Origin: Amycolatopsis pretoriensis
Lineage (GTDB): Bacteria; Actinomycetota; Actinomycetes; Mycobacteriales; Pseudonocardiaceae
Direction: 5' to 3'
Length of the DNA: 64,000 nucleotides
NCBI RefSeq assembly: GCF_900107925.1
Contig: NZ_FNUJ01000001.1
Coordinates: 62,001-126,000 of the forward strand
Part shown: in pieces, positions 41,777 through 50,332 of the stretch
Position numbering within the stretch: position 1 is the stretch's first letter
How the letters are laid out: each line of letters starts with the position of its first letter
Notes under the pieces: generated by a model
The model's database searches: none
Told to the model about the DNA's origin: nothing
Seen by the model: the letters and a program-made list of their open reading frames with translations, nothing else
Made by a program: the position numbers and the translations under genes

Positions 41777-42501
41777 CCCGCTTCTACCCCGTGGAGACCT
41801 CGGTCCTGCACAGCCCGGCGTGGTTCGTGCCGTTCGACGAGTTCGCCCAGCGCCCGCGGGCCGCCGGCGTCGGCACCGAGCTGGACCGCTTCGACCCCGA
41901 CGCGAACGTCTGGGTCCCGCAGGACACGCCGGCGATCCGCACGCCCAGCGCCGCGATCGCCTACCCGGAGCTCGGCCGGCGCCGGAGCCCCGGGGCGCGG
42001 CCCGAGCGGTTCCGCGTCCGGTTCAGCGCCATCGGGCTCACGCCGCTGTACCCGGCCGACGGCGAGGACTTCGACGCGGCCGTGGCCGGGGTGGAGTTCG
42101 TCGCCGCCCCGTACGACGACACCACGCCGCCCGCCGTCGACAGCGCGCCGCGCGTGGTGCGGCTGCTGCCGAGCGTCGCGTTCCGGTACGCGCCCGGCGT
42201 CCGCACCGTGTACGGCGTCGTCCTCGACGCGGCCACGCGGGCACCGATCGTGAACGCGCTGGTCGAGGCCCGCGGCGTCACGGGCCGCGACGGGATCGCC
42301 TGGCAGGAGCGGACGCTGACCGACGCGGCGGGGGTGTTCCGGCTCGCGCTGCGCTGGGAGGGCGAGCCGGTCGCCGGGCCGCCGCCCGTGCAGGTCTTCC
42401 ACCTCACCGCGACCGAGCGGCCGGGGCGGACCGGGGCGGTCGACGTCCGGCTGCCCACCGGCCGGGACGTCCGGCACGTCATCGAAATCGCCGAGCAGTG
42501 A
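41773..42501 (+). CDS. eCIS-linked protein with carboxypeptidase-regulatory-like (beta-sandwich) domain
   Basis: 242 residues, ATGA-coupled to the DUF4255 gene. The C-terminal half has V-Y-G-V-V-L-D-A-A-T-R-A-P-I-V-N-A-L-V (two halves of a CarboxypepD_reg-like repeat) and D-A-A-G-V-F-R-L-A-L. The N-terminal half is unfamiliar (F-V-P-F-D-E-F, Y-P-E-L-G-R-R-R). Position beside the terminator suggests a sheath-end or collar component, but this is inference. Confidence 0.78.
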   Translation: MTRFYPVETSVLHSPAWFVPFDEFAQRPRAAGVGTELDRFDPDANVWVPQDTPAIRTPSAAIAYPELGRRRSPGARPERFRVRFSAIGLTPLYPADGEDFDAAVAGVEFVAAPYDDTTPPAVDSAPRVVRLLPSVAFRYAPGVRTVYGVVLDAATRAPIVNALVEARGVTGRDGIAWQERTLTDAAGVFRLALRWEGEPVAGPPPVQVFHLTATERPGRTGAVDVRLPTGRDVRHVIEIAEQ

Positions 42502-42517
42502 AGAAGGAGCTGAAACC

Positions 42518-44785
42518 ATGCCCGAGTACCTGAGCCCCGGCGTCTACGTCGAGGAGGTCGACGCGGGGCCGCGGCCGATCGCGGGGGTGAGCACCAGCAC
42601 GGCGGGCATGGTCGGGGTCACCCAGCGCGGCCCGACCGACGGGAAGCCCAAGCTGGTCACCAACTTCCTGGAGTTCCAGACGACCTTCGGCGGGTTCCTG
42701 CCCGAGCCGGACCCGGCGATCCGGGACGCCTGGGCGAACAACCCCGCCGAGGGCGGCCGCTGGTGGCTGTTCCCGCTGGCGGTCAAGGGCTTCTTCGACA
42801 ACGGCGGTCAGCGCCTCTACGTCAAACGGGTCGCCAGCGGCGCCGCGCAGCCCGCTTCCGGCCAGGTCTTCACCGGCCTGGTCAGCGCGATCACCCAGGA
42901 CGCCGCGGCGGGGGTCACCACCCTGCAGCTCGCGCACGTCATCGGCTTCACCGGAACCGACGCGGTCACCGTCTTCCGCGGCGGTGACGACGTCGAGATC
43001 GGCACCGTCACGATCACCGCGTACAACGCCACGACCGGCCGGGTCACGCTCGGCACCGGGCTGCCGGCGGCGGTCAAGGCCAGCCGTGGCGACTACGTGC
43101 AGCTGGGTGACCGGGGCACCGAACCGAGCCTGCGGTTCTCCGCGTCGAGCCCGGGGTCGTGGGGCAAGGCGGTCCAGGTGCGGATCTCGCCGTCGGTGAG
43201 CGCGTCGCTGCCGGTGCTGCCCGATCCGGGTGAGGGGCCGTTGTTCACCACCGCGCTCGCCGCCAACGCCGAGCAGGACGCCGGGGCGATCACGGTGAAC
43301 GCCGTGCCCGGGCTCGACCCGGGCCCGCTGCCCGACGACGTCTGGGTCCTGATCAACGACCGGCGGTTCCCGGTCACCGTCGCGGAGCCGGTCGACGGCA
43401 AGGTGACGCTCACCTTCCCGGACGGCACCACGCACGCGCCGTGGAAGGCCGGCCTCACGGTCCGCCGGGTGCGCCTGGCCAACGCCGGCGCCGGCGCGAC
43501 CCTGCGGATCAGCGGCTCCGGCCGGCTGTACGAAGGCGCGGCCACGCAGCTCGACACGGGCGACAAGCTGACCACCCTCACCATCCGCTCGGTCGGGCCG
43601 GACGACGTCGTCACGTTCGACGCGAACACCCCGGAGCAGGTCTTCGAATCCGCCCGGCTCCGGCTGGTCGAGTCCACTGTGGACACTCGGTTCACCGACC
43701 CGGGCGGCGGCTCGGTCACCGAAACCTTCCGCAACCTCCGCCTGACCGGCGACGGACCCGGCACCGTCACGGGCACCCTGGCGAGCCAGTCACGACTGGT
43801 CCGGGGCGAAACGATCGGCGAGCCCAGCAGCGACCCCGCCGACTTCCCGACGCCCGCGAGCGGGTCCTGGCTGAGCCTCGCCGACGACGGCGACGACGCG
43901 TTCGACGGCCTCGACGTCGGGGACTTCGTCGGCACCGACGGCGGGAGCGGCAAGCGCACCGGCATCGTGGCGCTTGAAGACATCGACGAGATCGCGATCT
44001 GCGCGGTCCCGGGCGTGTGGGCCGGCACCGTCGAATCGGCGCTCGTCACCCACTGCGAACAGCTCAAGGACCGCTTCGCCGTCCTCGACCCGCAGGACGG
44101 CCTCGACATCGAGGGGATCCAGGCGTTCCGGGAACCCTTCGACACCAAGTACGCGGCGCTGTACTACCCGTGGCTGGTCGTCAACGACCCGTCGACCGGC
44201 CAGTTCGTCGAGGCGCCGCCTTCGGGGCACATCATCGGGATCTACGCCCGCACCGACGTCGAACGGGGGGTGCACAAGGCGCCCGCCAACGCGGTCATCC
44301 GCGGCATCCGGCTGACCGACGGCATCGCCCAGGACGTCACCAAGCGGCACCAGGACGTGCTCAACCCGCGCGGGATCAACGCGCTGCGGTTCTTCCCCGG
44401 CCTCGGCCAGCGGGTCTGGGGCGCGCGCACGCTGTCCTCGGACACGTCGTGGAAGTACGTCAACGTGCGCCGGCTCTTCCTGTTCCTCGAAGAGTCGATC
44501 GACGAAGGCACGCAGTGGGTCGTGTTCGAGCCGAACGACGAGTCCCTGTGGGCGCTGGTGCGCCAGACCGTCGCGAACTTCCTCACCACCGTCTGGCGCA
44601 GCGGGGCGCTCGCCGGCACGACCGCGGACGAAGCGTTCTTCGTCCAGTGCGACCGCTCCACGATGACCGACGACGACATCGCCAACGGCAGGCTCATCTG
44701 CGTGATCGGGGTGGCGCCCGTGTTCCCGGCGGAGTTCGTGATCTTCCGGATCCAGCAGAAGACCCGCGAGCCCCAGCTCGTCTGA
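42518..44785 (+). CDS. eCIS contractile sheath protein 1 (long, with large insertion)
   Basis: 755 residues, ATG after AAGGAG. N-terminal sheath signature Y-L-S-P-G-V-Y-V-E-E-V (residues 4-14), then F-F-D-N-G-G-Q-R-L-Y-V near 92-102. The conserved C-terminal sheath domain starts at about residue 485 (I-A-I-C-A-V-P-G) and includes R-V-W-G-A-R-T-L-S and the F-E-P-N-D handle. The ~370 residues between are beta-rich and far longer than in typical eCIS sheaths (~350-500 residues in total), so they probably project from the sheath surface. Sheath polymers contract to drive the inner tube. Confidence 0.95.
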   Translation: MPEYLSPGVYVEEVDAGPRPIAGVSTSTAGMVGVTQRGPTDGKPKLVTNFLEFQTTFGGFLPEPDPAIRDAWANNPAEGGRWWLFPLAVKGFFDNGGQRLYVKRVASGAAQPASGQVFTGLVSAITQDAAAGVTTLQLAHVIGFTGTDAVTVFRGGDDVEIGTVTITAYNATTGRVTLGTGLPAAVKASRGDYVQLGDRGTEPSLRFSASSPGSWGKAVQVRISPSVSASLPVLPDPGEGPLFTTALAANAEQDAGAITVNAVPGLDPGPLPDDVWVLINDRRFPVTVAEPVDGKVTLTFPDGTTHAPWKAGLTVRRVRLANAGAGATLRISGSGRLYEGAATQLDTGDKLTTLTIRSVGPDDVVTFDANTPEQVFESARLRLVESTVDTRFTDPGGGSVTETFRNLRLTGDGPGTVTGTLASQSRLVRGETIGEPSSDPADFPTPASGSWLSLADDGDDAFDGLDVGDFVGTDGGSGKRTGIVALEDIDEIAICAVPGVWAGTVESALVTHCEQLKDRFAVLDPQDGLDIEGIQAFREPFDTKYAALYYPWLVVNDPSTGQFVEAPPSGHIIGIYARTDVERGVHKAPANAVIRGIRLTDGIAQDVTKRHQDVLNPRGINALRFFPGLGQRVWGARTLSSDTSWKYVNVRRLFLFLEESIDEGTQWVVFEPNDESLWALVRQTVANFLTTVWRSGALAGTTADEAFFVQCDRSTMTDDDIANGRLICVIGVAPVFPAEFVIFRIQQKTREPQLV

Positions 44786-44804
44786 CCACTGAAAGGCAAG
44801 GGAC

Positions 44805-45263
44805 ATGCCACCTGTGACGCGGGACGACCCGTACGCCGCGTATAACTTCCTGGTCATCGTGACCAACGTCAGCGACGACGGCGTCGCGGTGAGCGGGTCG
44901 TTCACCGAAGCCAGCGGGTTCGACATCGAAATGCCGGTGATCGAGTACCGGACCGGCAGCGAGGACATCACCGTCCGCAAGCTCGTGGGCCTCAAGAAGT
45001 TCCCGAGCGCGCTGACGTTCAAGCGCGGGGTCACCGGCCACGTCGGCTTCTGGAACTGGGTGAAGGAGGCCCTCGACGGCCGGGTGCGGCGCACGGCCGG
45101 CTCGATCGTCATGCTCGACGAGAACCGCCAGGAGGTCATGCGCTGGAACTTCGACCGGGCCTGGCCGACGAAGTACACCGGACCGTCGTTCAACGCGACC
45201 AAGAACGAGATCGCCATGGAGACGCTCGTGCTGGCCGTCGAGAGCTTCGGCATCGACGCGTGA
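44805..45263 (+). CDS. eCIS inner tube protein 1 (gp19/Hcp-like)
   Basis: 152 residues. Tube protein pattern: Y-N-F-L-V-I-V at the start, F-T-E-A-S-G-F-D-I-E near residue 45, L-K-K-F-P-S-A-L-T-F-K-R-G near 70, F-D-R-A-W-P-T-K-Y-T-G-P-S-F near 120. These build the rigid tube inside the sheath (Pvc1/Pvc5 role). AAGG ribosome site; stop overlaps the second sheath gene. Confidence 0.95.
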   Translation: MPPVTRDDPYAAYNFLVIVTNVSDDGVAVSGSFTEASGFDIEMPVIEYRTGSEDITVRKLVGLKKFPSALTFKRGVTGHVGFWNWVKEALDGRVRRTAGSIVMLDENRQEVMRWNFDRAWPTKYTGPSFNATKNEIAMETLVLAVESFGIDA

Positions 45264-46735
45264 TGGCCGGCTCGGCGCTTCCCGGCGTCTCCCTCACCTT
45301 CGAGCGCGCGGCCACCGGTGCCGAGCCGCTGCGCACGGACGTGGCCGTGTTCCTCGGCCGCACCCGGCGCGGCCCGGTCGGCCGGCCCGTGCGCGTCGAG
45401 AGCTGGAACGACGTCGTCGGCGAGTTCGGTCCGCCGGACGGCACGTCGTCGACGCCGTACGCGCTGCGCGGGTTCTTCGAGAACGAGGGCCGTACGGCGT
45501 GGGTGCTGCGGGTGGCCGGGGCCGCCGAACCGGCCAGTGCACTGTGGACGGACGGCTTCCTCGTGGTGGCCGCCAGTCCCGGCACGTGGGCCAACGGCGG
45601 CCGGGTCGTCGTGCGGTACCGGGCCAGCAGTGTCGCGGGGCCGCCGGTGGTCACCGTGCGGGTGCTCGTGCCCGGCGAACCGGCGGAGGTCTTCGCCGGG
45701 ATGGCGCCCGGGGAGGTCGTCGAGCGGGTCGCCGCGTCCCGGCTGATCCGGGTGGTCCCGGTCGGCGGGAGCGACCCGATCCCGCCGGACGCGCCGATCT
45801 CGCTGTCGTGGGACCTGACGCTCACCGGGGGCGCGGACAGCCCGCCGGGCCGCGCGGACTACGCGGCCGCCGTCACCACGCAGGCCGAGCTGCCGGAGCC
45901 CGCGCTGGTGGCCCTGCCGGACCTGGGCACCGACCTGGCCGGCGACGACCACACGGGCCTGGTGCTGGACCTGCTGGCCGCCGTGGCGCCGCTGCTGGAC
46001 CGGCTGGTGCTGCTGGACGTCCCGCCGGATCGGTCCACAGTGGACGAAGTGGCGGAGTGGACCGATGCGCTGGCGGGCTTCGGCGACGAGGGGCTGCTGG
46101 CCGCGGCGGCGGTGTACCACCCGCCGCTGCGGGCGCCGTCGCTGGACGGCGCCGGGCTGCGGACCGTCCCGGCCTCCGGGCACGTCGCCGGGCTGGTCGC
46201 GCGGCTCGACGCCGAGCGCGGCGCCGCCGAAACCCCGGCGAACGCCACGCTGCTGGACGCCGTCGACCTCGACGTCGAATACCCGGAAGCGCAGCAGGTC
46301 CGGCTGTTCGAGGCCGGCGTCGACCTGGTGCGGTGCGTGCGCGGCCGCGGCCTGGTCGTGTGGGGCGGGCGGACGCTGTCGGCCGATCCCCGCCGGCTGT
46401 ACGTGGCCCACCGCCGGCTGCTGCACCTGCTGGTGCGGGCCATCCGGCGGGCCGCCGCGCCGCTGGTGTTCGAGGTGAACTCCCCGGAGCTGCGGCTGTC
46501 GCTGGTCCGCGCGATCACTTCGGTGCTGCTGGAGGCGTTCCGCACCGGGGCGCTGGCCGGGACCCGGCCGGAGGACGCGTTCCGCGTGGTGTGCGACGAG
46601 ACCAACAACCCGCCGGAACAGGACCCCGGCCAGGTCGTCTGCGAGATCGGCGTCGCGCCGGCCGTGCCGATGGAGTTCATCGCGCTGCGGCTGGTGCTCG
46701 GCCAGGACCGCGGCCTGGAGGTGATCGAGCGGTGA
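45260..46735 (+). CDS. eCIS contractile sheath protein 2 (Pvc4-like)
   Basis: 491 residues from GTG 45260 (ATG 45263 is equivalent). Sheath features: P-G-V-S-L-T-F-E, F-L-G-R-T-R-R-G-P, F-F-E-N-E-G-R-T-A-W-V-L-R-V, and C-terminal V-V-W-G-G-R-T-L-S, V-F-E-V-N-S-P-E. It lacks the long insertion of sheath 1. In eCIS a second, diverged sheath often forms the baseplate-proximal ring. Overlaps both neighbours by 4 bp. Confidence 0.93.
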   Translation: MMAGSALPGVSLTFERAATGAEPLRTDVAVFLGRTRRGPVGRPVRVESWNDVVGEFGPPDGTSSTPYALRGFFENEGRTAWVLRVAGAAEPASALWTDGFLVVAASPGTWANGGRVVVRYRASSVAGPPVVTVRVLVPGEPAEVFAGMAPGEVVERVAASRLIRVVPVGGSDPIPPDAPISLSWDLTLTGGADSPPGRADYAAAVTTQAELPEPALVALPDLGTDLAGDDHTGLVLDLLAAVAPLLDRLVLLDVPPDRSTVDEVAEWTDALAGFGDEGLLAAAAVYHPPLRAPSLDGAGLRTVPASGHVAGLVARLDAERGAAETPANATLLDAVDLDVEYPEAQQVRLFEAGVDLVRCVRGRGLVVWGGRTLSADPRRLYVAHRRLLHLLVRAIRRAAAPLVFEVNSPELRLSLVRAITSVLLEAFRTGALAGTRPEDAFRVVCDETNNPPEQDPGQVVCEIGVAPAVPMEFIALRLVLGQDRGLEVIER

Positions 46736-47232
46736 CCACCCCGGTCGAGCAGCTGCTCGCGCTCAACGAGCCGCTGGGCAAGTTCCGCTTCCTCGTGACG
46801 CTCGCCCCGGCGGACGTCTACCTGCCGCCGGCGCAGGCGCTGCTGCTGCAGGTCGTGGCGGCGGGCGCGTTCCAGGAGGTCACGGGCATGGGGGCGCAGC
46901 TGGAGGTGGTGACCTACGCCGAGGGCGGGCGCAACGACTCGGTGCACCGGCTGCCGCTGCGCCACTCGTGGAACCCGATCACCCTCAAGCGCGGCGTGGT
47001 CCGCGACCGGCTCCTGTGGTCCTGGTACGAGACCGGCCTGCACGACTCGCTGGGCGCCCGCCGCGACGGCGCGGTGATCATGCTCGACGAGGCGGGCCTG
47101 CCGGCGAAGTCGTGGATCTTCCACGGCGGGCTGGCCGCCAAGTGGACCGGCCCGGACCTGCACGCCGAGCAGAACGCGGTCGCGATCGAGCAGCTGGAAA
47201 TCGCCCACGAGGGCCTGACGGCCGTTCTGTAG
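46732..47232 (+). CDS. eCIS inner tube protein 2 (Pvc5-like)
   Basis: 166 residues, GTG overlapping the sheath 2 stop. Same fold as tube 1: K-F-R-F-L-V-T-L, F-Q-E-V-T-G-M-G, N-P-I-T-L-K-R-G-V, S-W-I-F-H-G-G-L-A-A-K-W-T-G-P. The A-D-V-Y-L-P-P-A-Q segment is an insertion. The second tube protein usually forms the layer that joins the tube to the baseplate. Confidence 0.93.
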   Translation: MTTPVEQLLALNEPLGKFRFLVTLAPADVYLPPAQALLLQVVAAGAFQEVTGMGAQLEVVTYAEGGRNDSVHRLPLRHSWNPITLKRGVVRDRLLWSWYETGLHDSLGARRDGAVIMLDEAGLPAKSWIFHGGLAAKWTGPDLHAEQNAVAIEQLEIAHEGLTAVL

Positions 47233-47244
47233 AAGGGGAAGAGC

Positions 47245-47433
47245 GTGCCCAAGAACCTGATCATCCACAACCTCGAGGTGCGGTTCCAGGTGGACGGCGA
47301 CGACGGGGCCCTGTTCGCACGCCTGTTCAACAAGCACATCCAGGCCTGGTCACGGCTGTACGAAGACGAGTGCGCGCGGGCCGAGCGCAGCGACAACGAC
47401 CGCAGGCTCGGGGACGCGGGGGGCCGCCGGTGA
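47245..47433 (+). CDS. Small eCIS protein (Pvc6 position)
   Basis: 62 residues, GTG after GGGGAAG. I-I-H-N-L-E-V-R-F-Q-V-D-G at the start and a charged helix F-N-K-H-I-Q-A-W-S-R-L-Y-E-D-E. Genes of this size sit between the tube and LysM genes in other eCIS loci. Stop overlaps the LysM gene (GTGA). Role unknown. Confidence 0.8.
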   Translation: MPKNLIIHNLEVRFQVDGDDGALFARLFNKHIQAWSRLYEDECARAERSDNDRRLGDAGGRR

Positions 47434-48098
47434 GCGCCACCCCGTTCTCGCTGGTGAGCCAGGGCGCCGACGCGCACCTGGAGATCGAGCAGCCGGCGAA
47501 CCCCCAAGACGTGCCCCAGCGGATCCCGCTGAAGTTCAATCCGACCGAGTACAAGCTGAGCAAGAGCAACACCTTCGCCGAGATCACCATCCCCGGTCTC
47601 GAAACACCGCCCATCCAGTACATCCGGGGCGGCAGCGAGTCACTGACCGTGCAGGCGCTGGTGGACACCTCCGACACGCTCGACGACGTCCGCAAGTCCT
47701 ATGTGGACAACATCCGGAAGCTGATGCGGCCGCAGAACACGCTGCACGCGCCGCCGATCGTCAAGTTCGTCTGGGACAGGACGGTGTTCCGCGGCGTGGT
47801 GGAGAAGCTGGACGTGAACTACGTGCTGTTCGCCAAGAACGGCGTGCCGCTGCGGGCCCAGCTCGACCTGACCCTGAAGGAGTACCGGCCGGCGAAGGAG
47901 CAGGCCAACGACCCGCCGCGGTCGTCGCCGACGGTGGAGAAGAGCTACGTCGTGCGCCGCGGCGACACCTGGGACCGCATCTCCGCCGCCGTCTACCGGC
48001 GCCCGGACGTGTGGCGGGAACTGGCGCGCGCCAACGGGATCTCCGATCCCCGTGACCTGCGGCCGGGGCTGGTGCTGACCGTGCCCCGGCTGCCGTGA
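47430..48098 (+). CDS. eCIS LysM-containing baseplate protein (Pvc7-like)
   Basis: 222 residues. First ~150 residues match the eCIS hub protein (I-P-L-K-F-N-P-T-E-Y-K-L-S-K, P-P-I-V-K-F-V-W). A LysM-like domain ends it: Y-V-V-R-R-G-D-T-W-D-R-I-S-A, R-E-L-A-R-A-N-G-I, L-R-P-G-L-V-L-T-V-P. It links the tube end to the spike and baseplate. Confidence 0.93.
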   Translation: MSATPFSLVSQGADAHLEIEQPANPQDVPQRIPLKFNPTEYKLSKSNTFAEITIPGLETPPIQYIRGGSESLTVQALVDTSDTLDDVRKSYVDNIRKLMRPQNTLHAPPIVKFVWDRTVFRGVVEKLDVNYVLFAKNGVPLRAQLDLTLKEYRPAKEQANDPPRSSPTVEKSYVVRRGDTWDRISAAVYRRPDVWRELARANGISDPRDLRPGLVLTVPRLP

Positions 48099-48108
48099 GG
48101 GGTGTGCG

Positions 48109-49302
48109 ATGACCGCGCCCGCGGGCACGAAGCCCGAGCTCGCCGACCCGGACCGCTACGCGCCCGGGTTCGAGGTGGTGATCGACGGCCTGCAGGCCGA
48201 TCCGACGACCCGCAACGACATCCTCGACATCAAGGTGCACCGCGACCTCGACGAGATGTCCGGCTTCGACCTGGAGCTGAACAACTGGGACGACGTCACC
48301 TTGAAGTTCAAGCACAGCGACTCCGAACAGCTGCGCATCGGCACGCGCGTGTCCGTCCGGCTCGGCTACGCCGACCAGCTGCTGACCGTCGGCACCGGAA
48401 CGATCAGCTCGCTCGCGCCCAAGTTCCCGGACGCCGCGTCGCCGACCGTGTCGATCACCTGCGTGGACGGGATGCTCGCGCTCAAGGACCGCAAGCCCAC
48501 CAAGGAAGAGGACAAGAACTTCGTCGGCAAGACCGACTGGGAGATCGCCGAGCAGATCGCCCGGCGCAACAAGCTGGCGGTCAAGACGACCCACGAGGGT
48601 CCGCGCCACGACCTCGTGGTGCAGAAGAACCAGTCCGACGCGCAGTTCCTGATGGAACGGGCGAAGCGGATCGACTTCGACTGCTACATCCTGCCGGACC
48701 CGAAGACGGGCGAGCAGACGCTCTACTTCGTCAAGCCCACCGACGGCCGCGACAGCGCGCCGATCCGGGTGTTCCGCCTCGCCTACAGCCCCGGCCTGGC
48801 GACCGGGCCGAGCGGGCAGCCGGCCGGGCTGGTGCCGAACCTGCTCGACTTCACCCCGACGATGACCGTGTCCAACCAGGTCAGCAAGCTCACCGTGCAC
48901 GGCTGGGACCCGGTGAAGGCCGAGCCGATCGAGTACGTCGCCACCGCGAAGGACCTGCCCGGCGGGCAGGACCAGAGCGACGGGCAGAGCGGGCCGGAGG
49001 CGGCCGACAGCGCGGCGGGCGGCCGGCAGGAGGTCGTCGTCGACGCGCCGGTGCTCAGCCAGGAAGAGGCCAAGGAGCTGGCCATCGCGCTGCTGCGGGA
49101 GCGGGCGTACGAGTTCATCACCGCGACCGGCCGGGTGGCCGGGCTGCCGGAGCTGCGGCCGGGGGACAACCTGGAGATCTTCGGCCTGGGCAAGCGGTTC
49201 TCCGGCACCTACTTCGTCAAGCGCGTCGAGCACGCCCTCAACTCCAGCGGCTTCTTCACCACGTTCACCGGCCGGAAGATCTTCCAGGGGGAAAAGAAAT
49301 GA
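48109..49302 (+). CDS. eCIS spike N-terminal part, phage late control gene D-like
   Basis: 397 residues. gpD/VgrG head domain: F-E-L-V/L-like starts I-D-G-L-Q-A-D, D-E-M-S-G-F-D-L-E-L, W-E-I-A-E-Q-I-A, S-D-A-Q-F-L-M-E-R-A-K, and later E-L-R-P-G-D-N-L-E-I-F-G-L-G-K-R-F-S-G. In many eCIS the whole spike is one VgrG-like protein. Here the OB/needle portion is a separate gene that overlaps this one by 4 bp. Confidence 0.92.
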   Translation: MTAPAGTKPELADPDRYAPGFEVVIDGLQADPTTRNDILDIKVHRDLDEMSGFDLELNNWDDVTLKFKHSDSEQLRIGTRVSVRLGYADQLLTVGTGTISSLAPKFPDAASPTVSITCVDGMLALKDRKPTKEEDKNFVGKTDWEIAEQIARRNKLAVKTTHEGPRHDLVVQKNQSDAQFLMERAKRIDFDCYILPDPKTGEQTLYFVKPTDGRDSAPIRVFRLAYSPGLATGPSGQPAGLVPNLLDFTPTMTVSNQVSKLTVHGWDPVKAEPIEYVATAKDLPGGQDQSDGQSGPEAADSAAGGRQEVVVDAPVLSQEEAKELAIALLRERAYEFITATGRVAGLPELRPGDNLEIFGLGKRFSGTYFVKRVEHALNSSGFFTTFTGRKIFQGEKK

Positions 49303-49931
49303 CGGCGATGCCCCGGGCCATGGCCACCGACCAGCGCTTCTACGGCGTCGCGCCGGCGGAGGTCGTGGCGAACGACGGCGACGACGAGGGCCGGGTCCGC
49401 GTCAAGTACTACTGGCTGGACGGCGGCGCGTCGATCAGCCCGTGGATCCGGGTCAGCCAGCTGTACGCGGGCGCGGGCTACGGCTCGGTGTTCGTGCCCG
49501 AGGTCGGCGACGAGGTGCTCGTCGCGTTCTTCCAGGGCGACATGCGCCAGCCGTACGTGCTCGGCGGGCTCTACAACGGCAAGAAGAAGCCGCCGGTCGC
49601 GCACAAGGACGGCGTCGACCGGAAGATCATCCGCACCAAAGCCGGGCACCGGATCCTCTTCGACGACCACGAGAAGGAGATCACCATCAGCACCGCGTCC
49701 GGCGCGACGGTGGTGCTCAAGGACAGCGGCGAGATCACCCTCGAGGCGAAAACGGTGACCGTCAAGGCGTCCGACATCGACCTCGGCGGCGGCTCGACCG
49801 AACCCGTCGTGCTCGGCAACGCGCTGCTGCAGGCGTTCGTCCAGCACACCCACCCGGCGCCGGGCGGGGCCACCGGGCCCGCGTCGCCGCTGCCGCCGTC
49901 CGTGCTGGCGAAGAAGGTGAAGGCGACGTGA
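49299..49931 (+). CDS. eCIS spike gp5/OB-fold and needle protein
   Basis: 210 residues. OB-fold segment D-D-E-G-R-V-R-V-K-Y-Y-W and S-P-W-I-R-V-S-Q-L-Y-A-G, then V-G-D-E-V-L-V-A-F-F-Q-G-D, Y-V-L-G-G-L-Y-N-G. This is followed by a beta-helix-like repeat (I-L-F-D-D-H-E-K-E-I-T-I, G-E-I-T-L-E-A-K-T-V). It is the piercing tip of the tube. No separate PAAR gene is seen in the window. Confidence 0.93.
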   Translation: MTAMPRAMATDQRFYGVAPAEVVANDGDDEGRVRVKYYWLDGGASISPWIRVSQLYAGAGYGSVFVPEVGDEVLVAFFQGDMRQPYVLGGLYNGKKKPPVAHKDGVDRKIIRTKAGHRILFDDHEKEITISTASGATVVLKDSGEITLEAKTVTVKASDIDLGGGSTEPVVLGNALLQAFVQHTHPAPGGATGPASPLPPSVLAKKVKAT

Positions 49932-50332
49932 CCGAACCCTTCCTCGGCACCGGCTGGCGGTTCCCGATCCTGCCCGACGAGGCCGGCCGGCTCGCCTACG
50001 CCGTCGGCGAGACGAGCATCGAGCACTGCCTGCGCGCGCTCCTGCTCACCGCGACCGGCGAGCGCGTGATGCGGCCGGACCTCGGCACCACCGTGAGCGA
50101 GTCGGTGTTCGCGGCCGGCAGCGTGCAGAACCTGCGCGAACTGGAGCGGTCGGTCGCCGACGCGGTGCGCGACTTCGAACCGCGCGTCGAGCTCTCGAGC
50201 GTGCTGGCCGAAGCCGACCCGGCCGACGAATCGCACGTCACGATCTCGGTCGAGTACCGGGTCCGGCGCACCAACACCAAGGCCAACCTCGTGTTCCCGT
50301 TCTACCTCGGGATGACGGGAACCACGCCATGA
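49928..50332 (+). CDS. eCIS baseplate wedge protein (GPW/gp25-like, Pvc9)
   Basis: 134 residues. gp25 hallmarks: C-L-R-A-L-L-L-T-A-T-G-E-R-V-M-R-P-D-L-G, then V-E-Y-R-V-R-R-T-N-T-K. gp25 links the baseplate to the first sheath ring and triggers contraction. GTG start and stop both overlap neighbours. Confidence 0.95.
   Translation: MTEPFLGTGWRFPILPDEAGRLAYAVGETSIEHCLRALLLTATGERVMRPDLGTTVSESVFAAGSVQNLRELERSVADAVRDFEPRVELSSVLAEADPADESHVTISVEYRVRRTNTKANLVFPFYLGMTGTTP

Noticed and set aside
43790..46426. 878-codon minus-strand frame opposite the sheath and tube genes
   Set aside because: His/Arg/Gln-rich shadow; the plus-strand proteins are unmistakable tail components.
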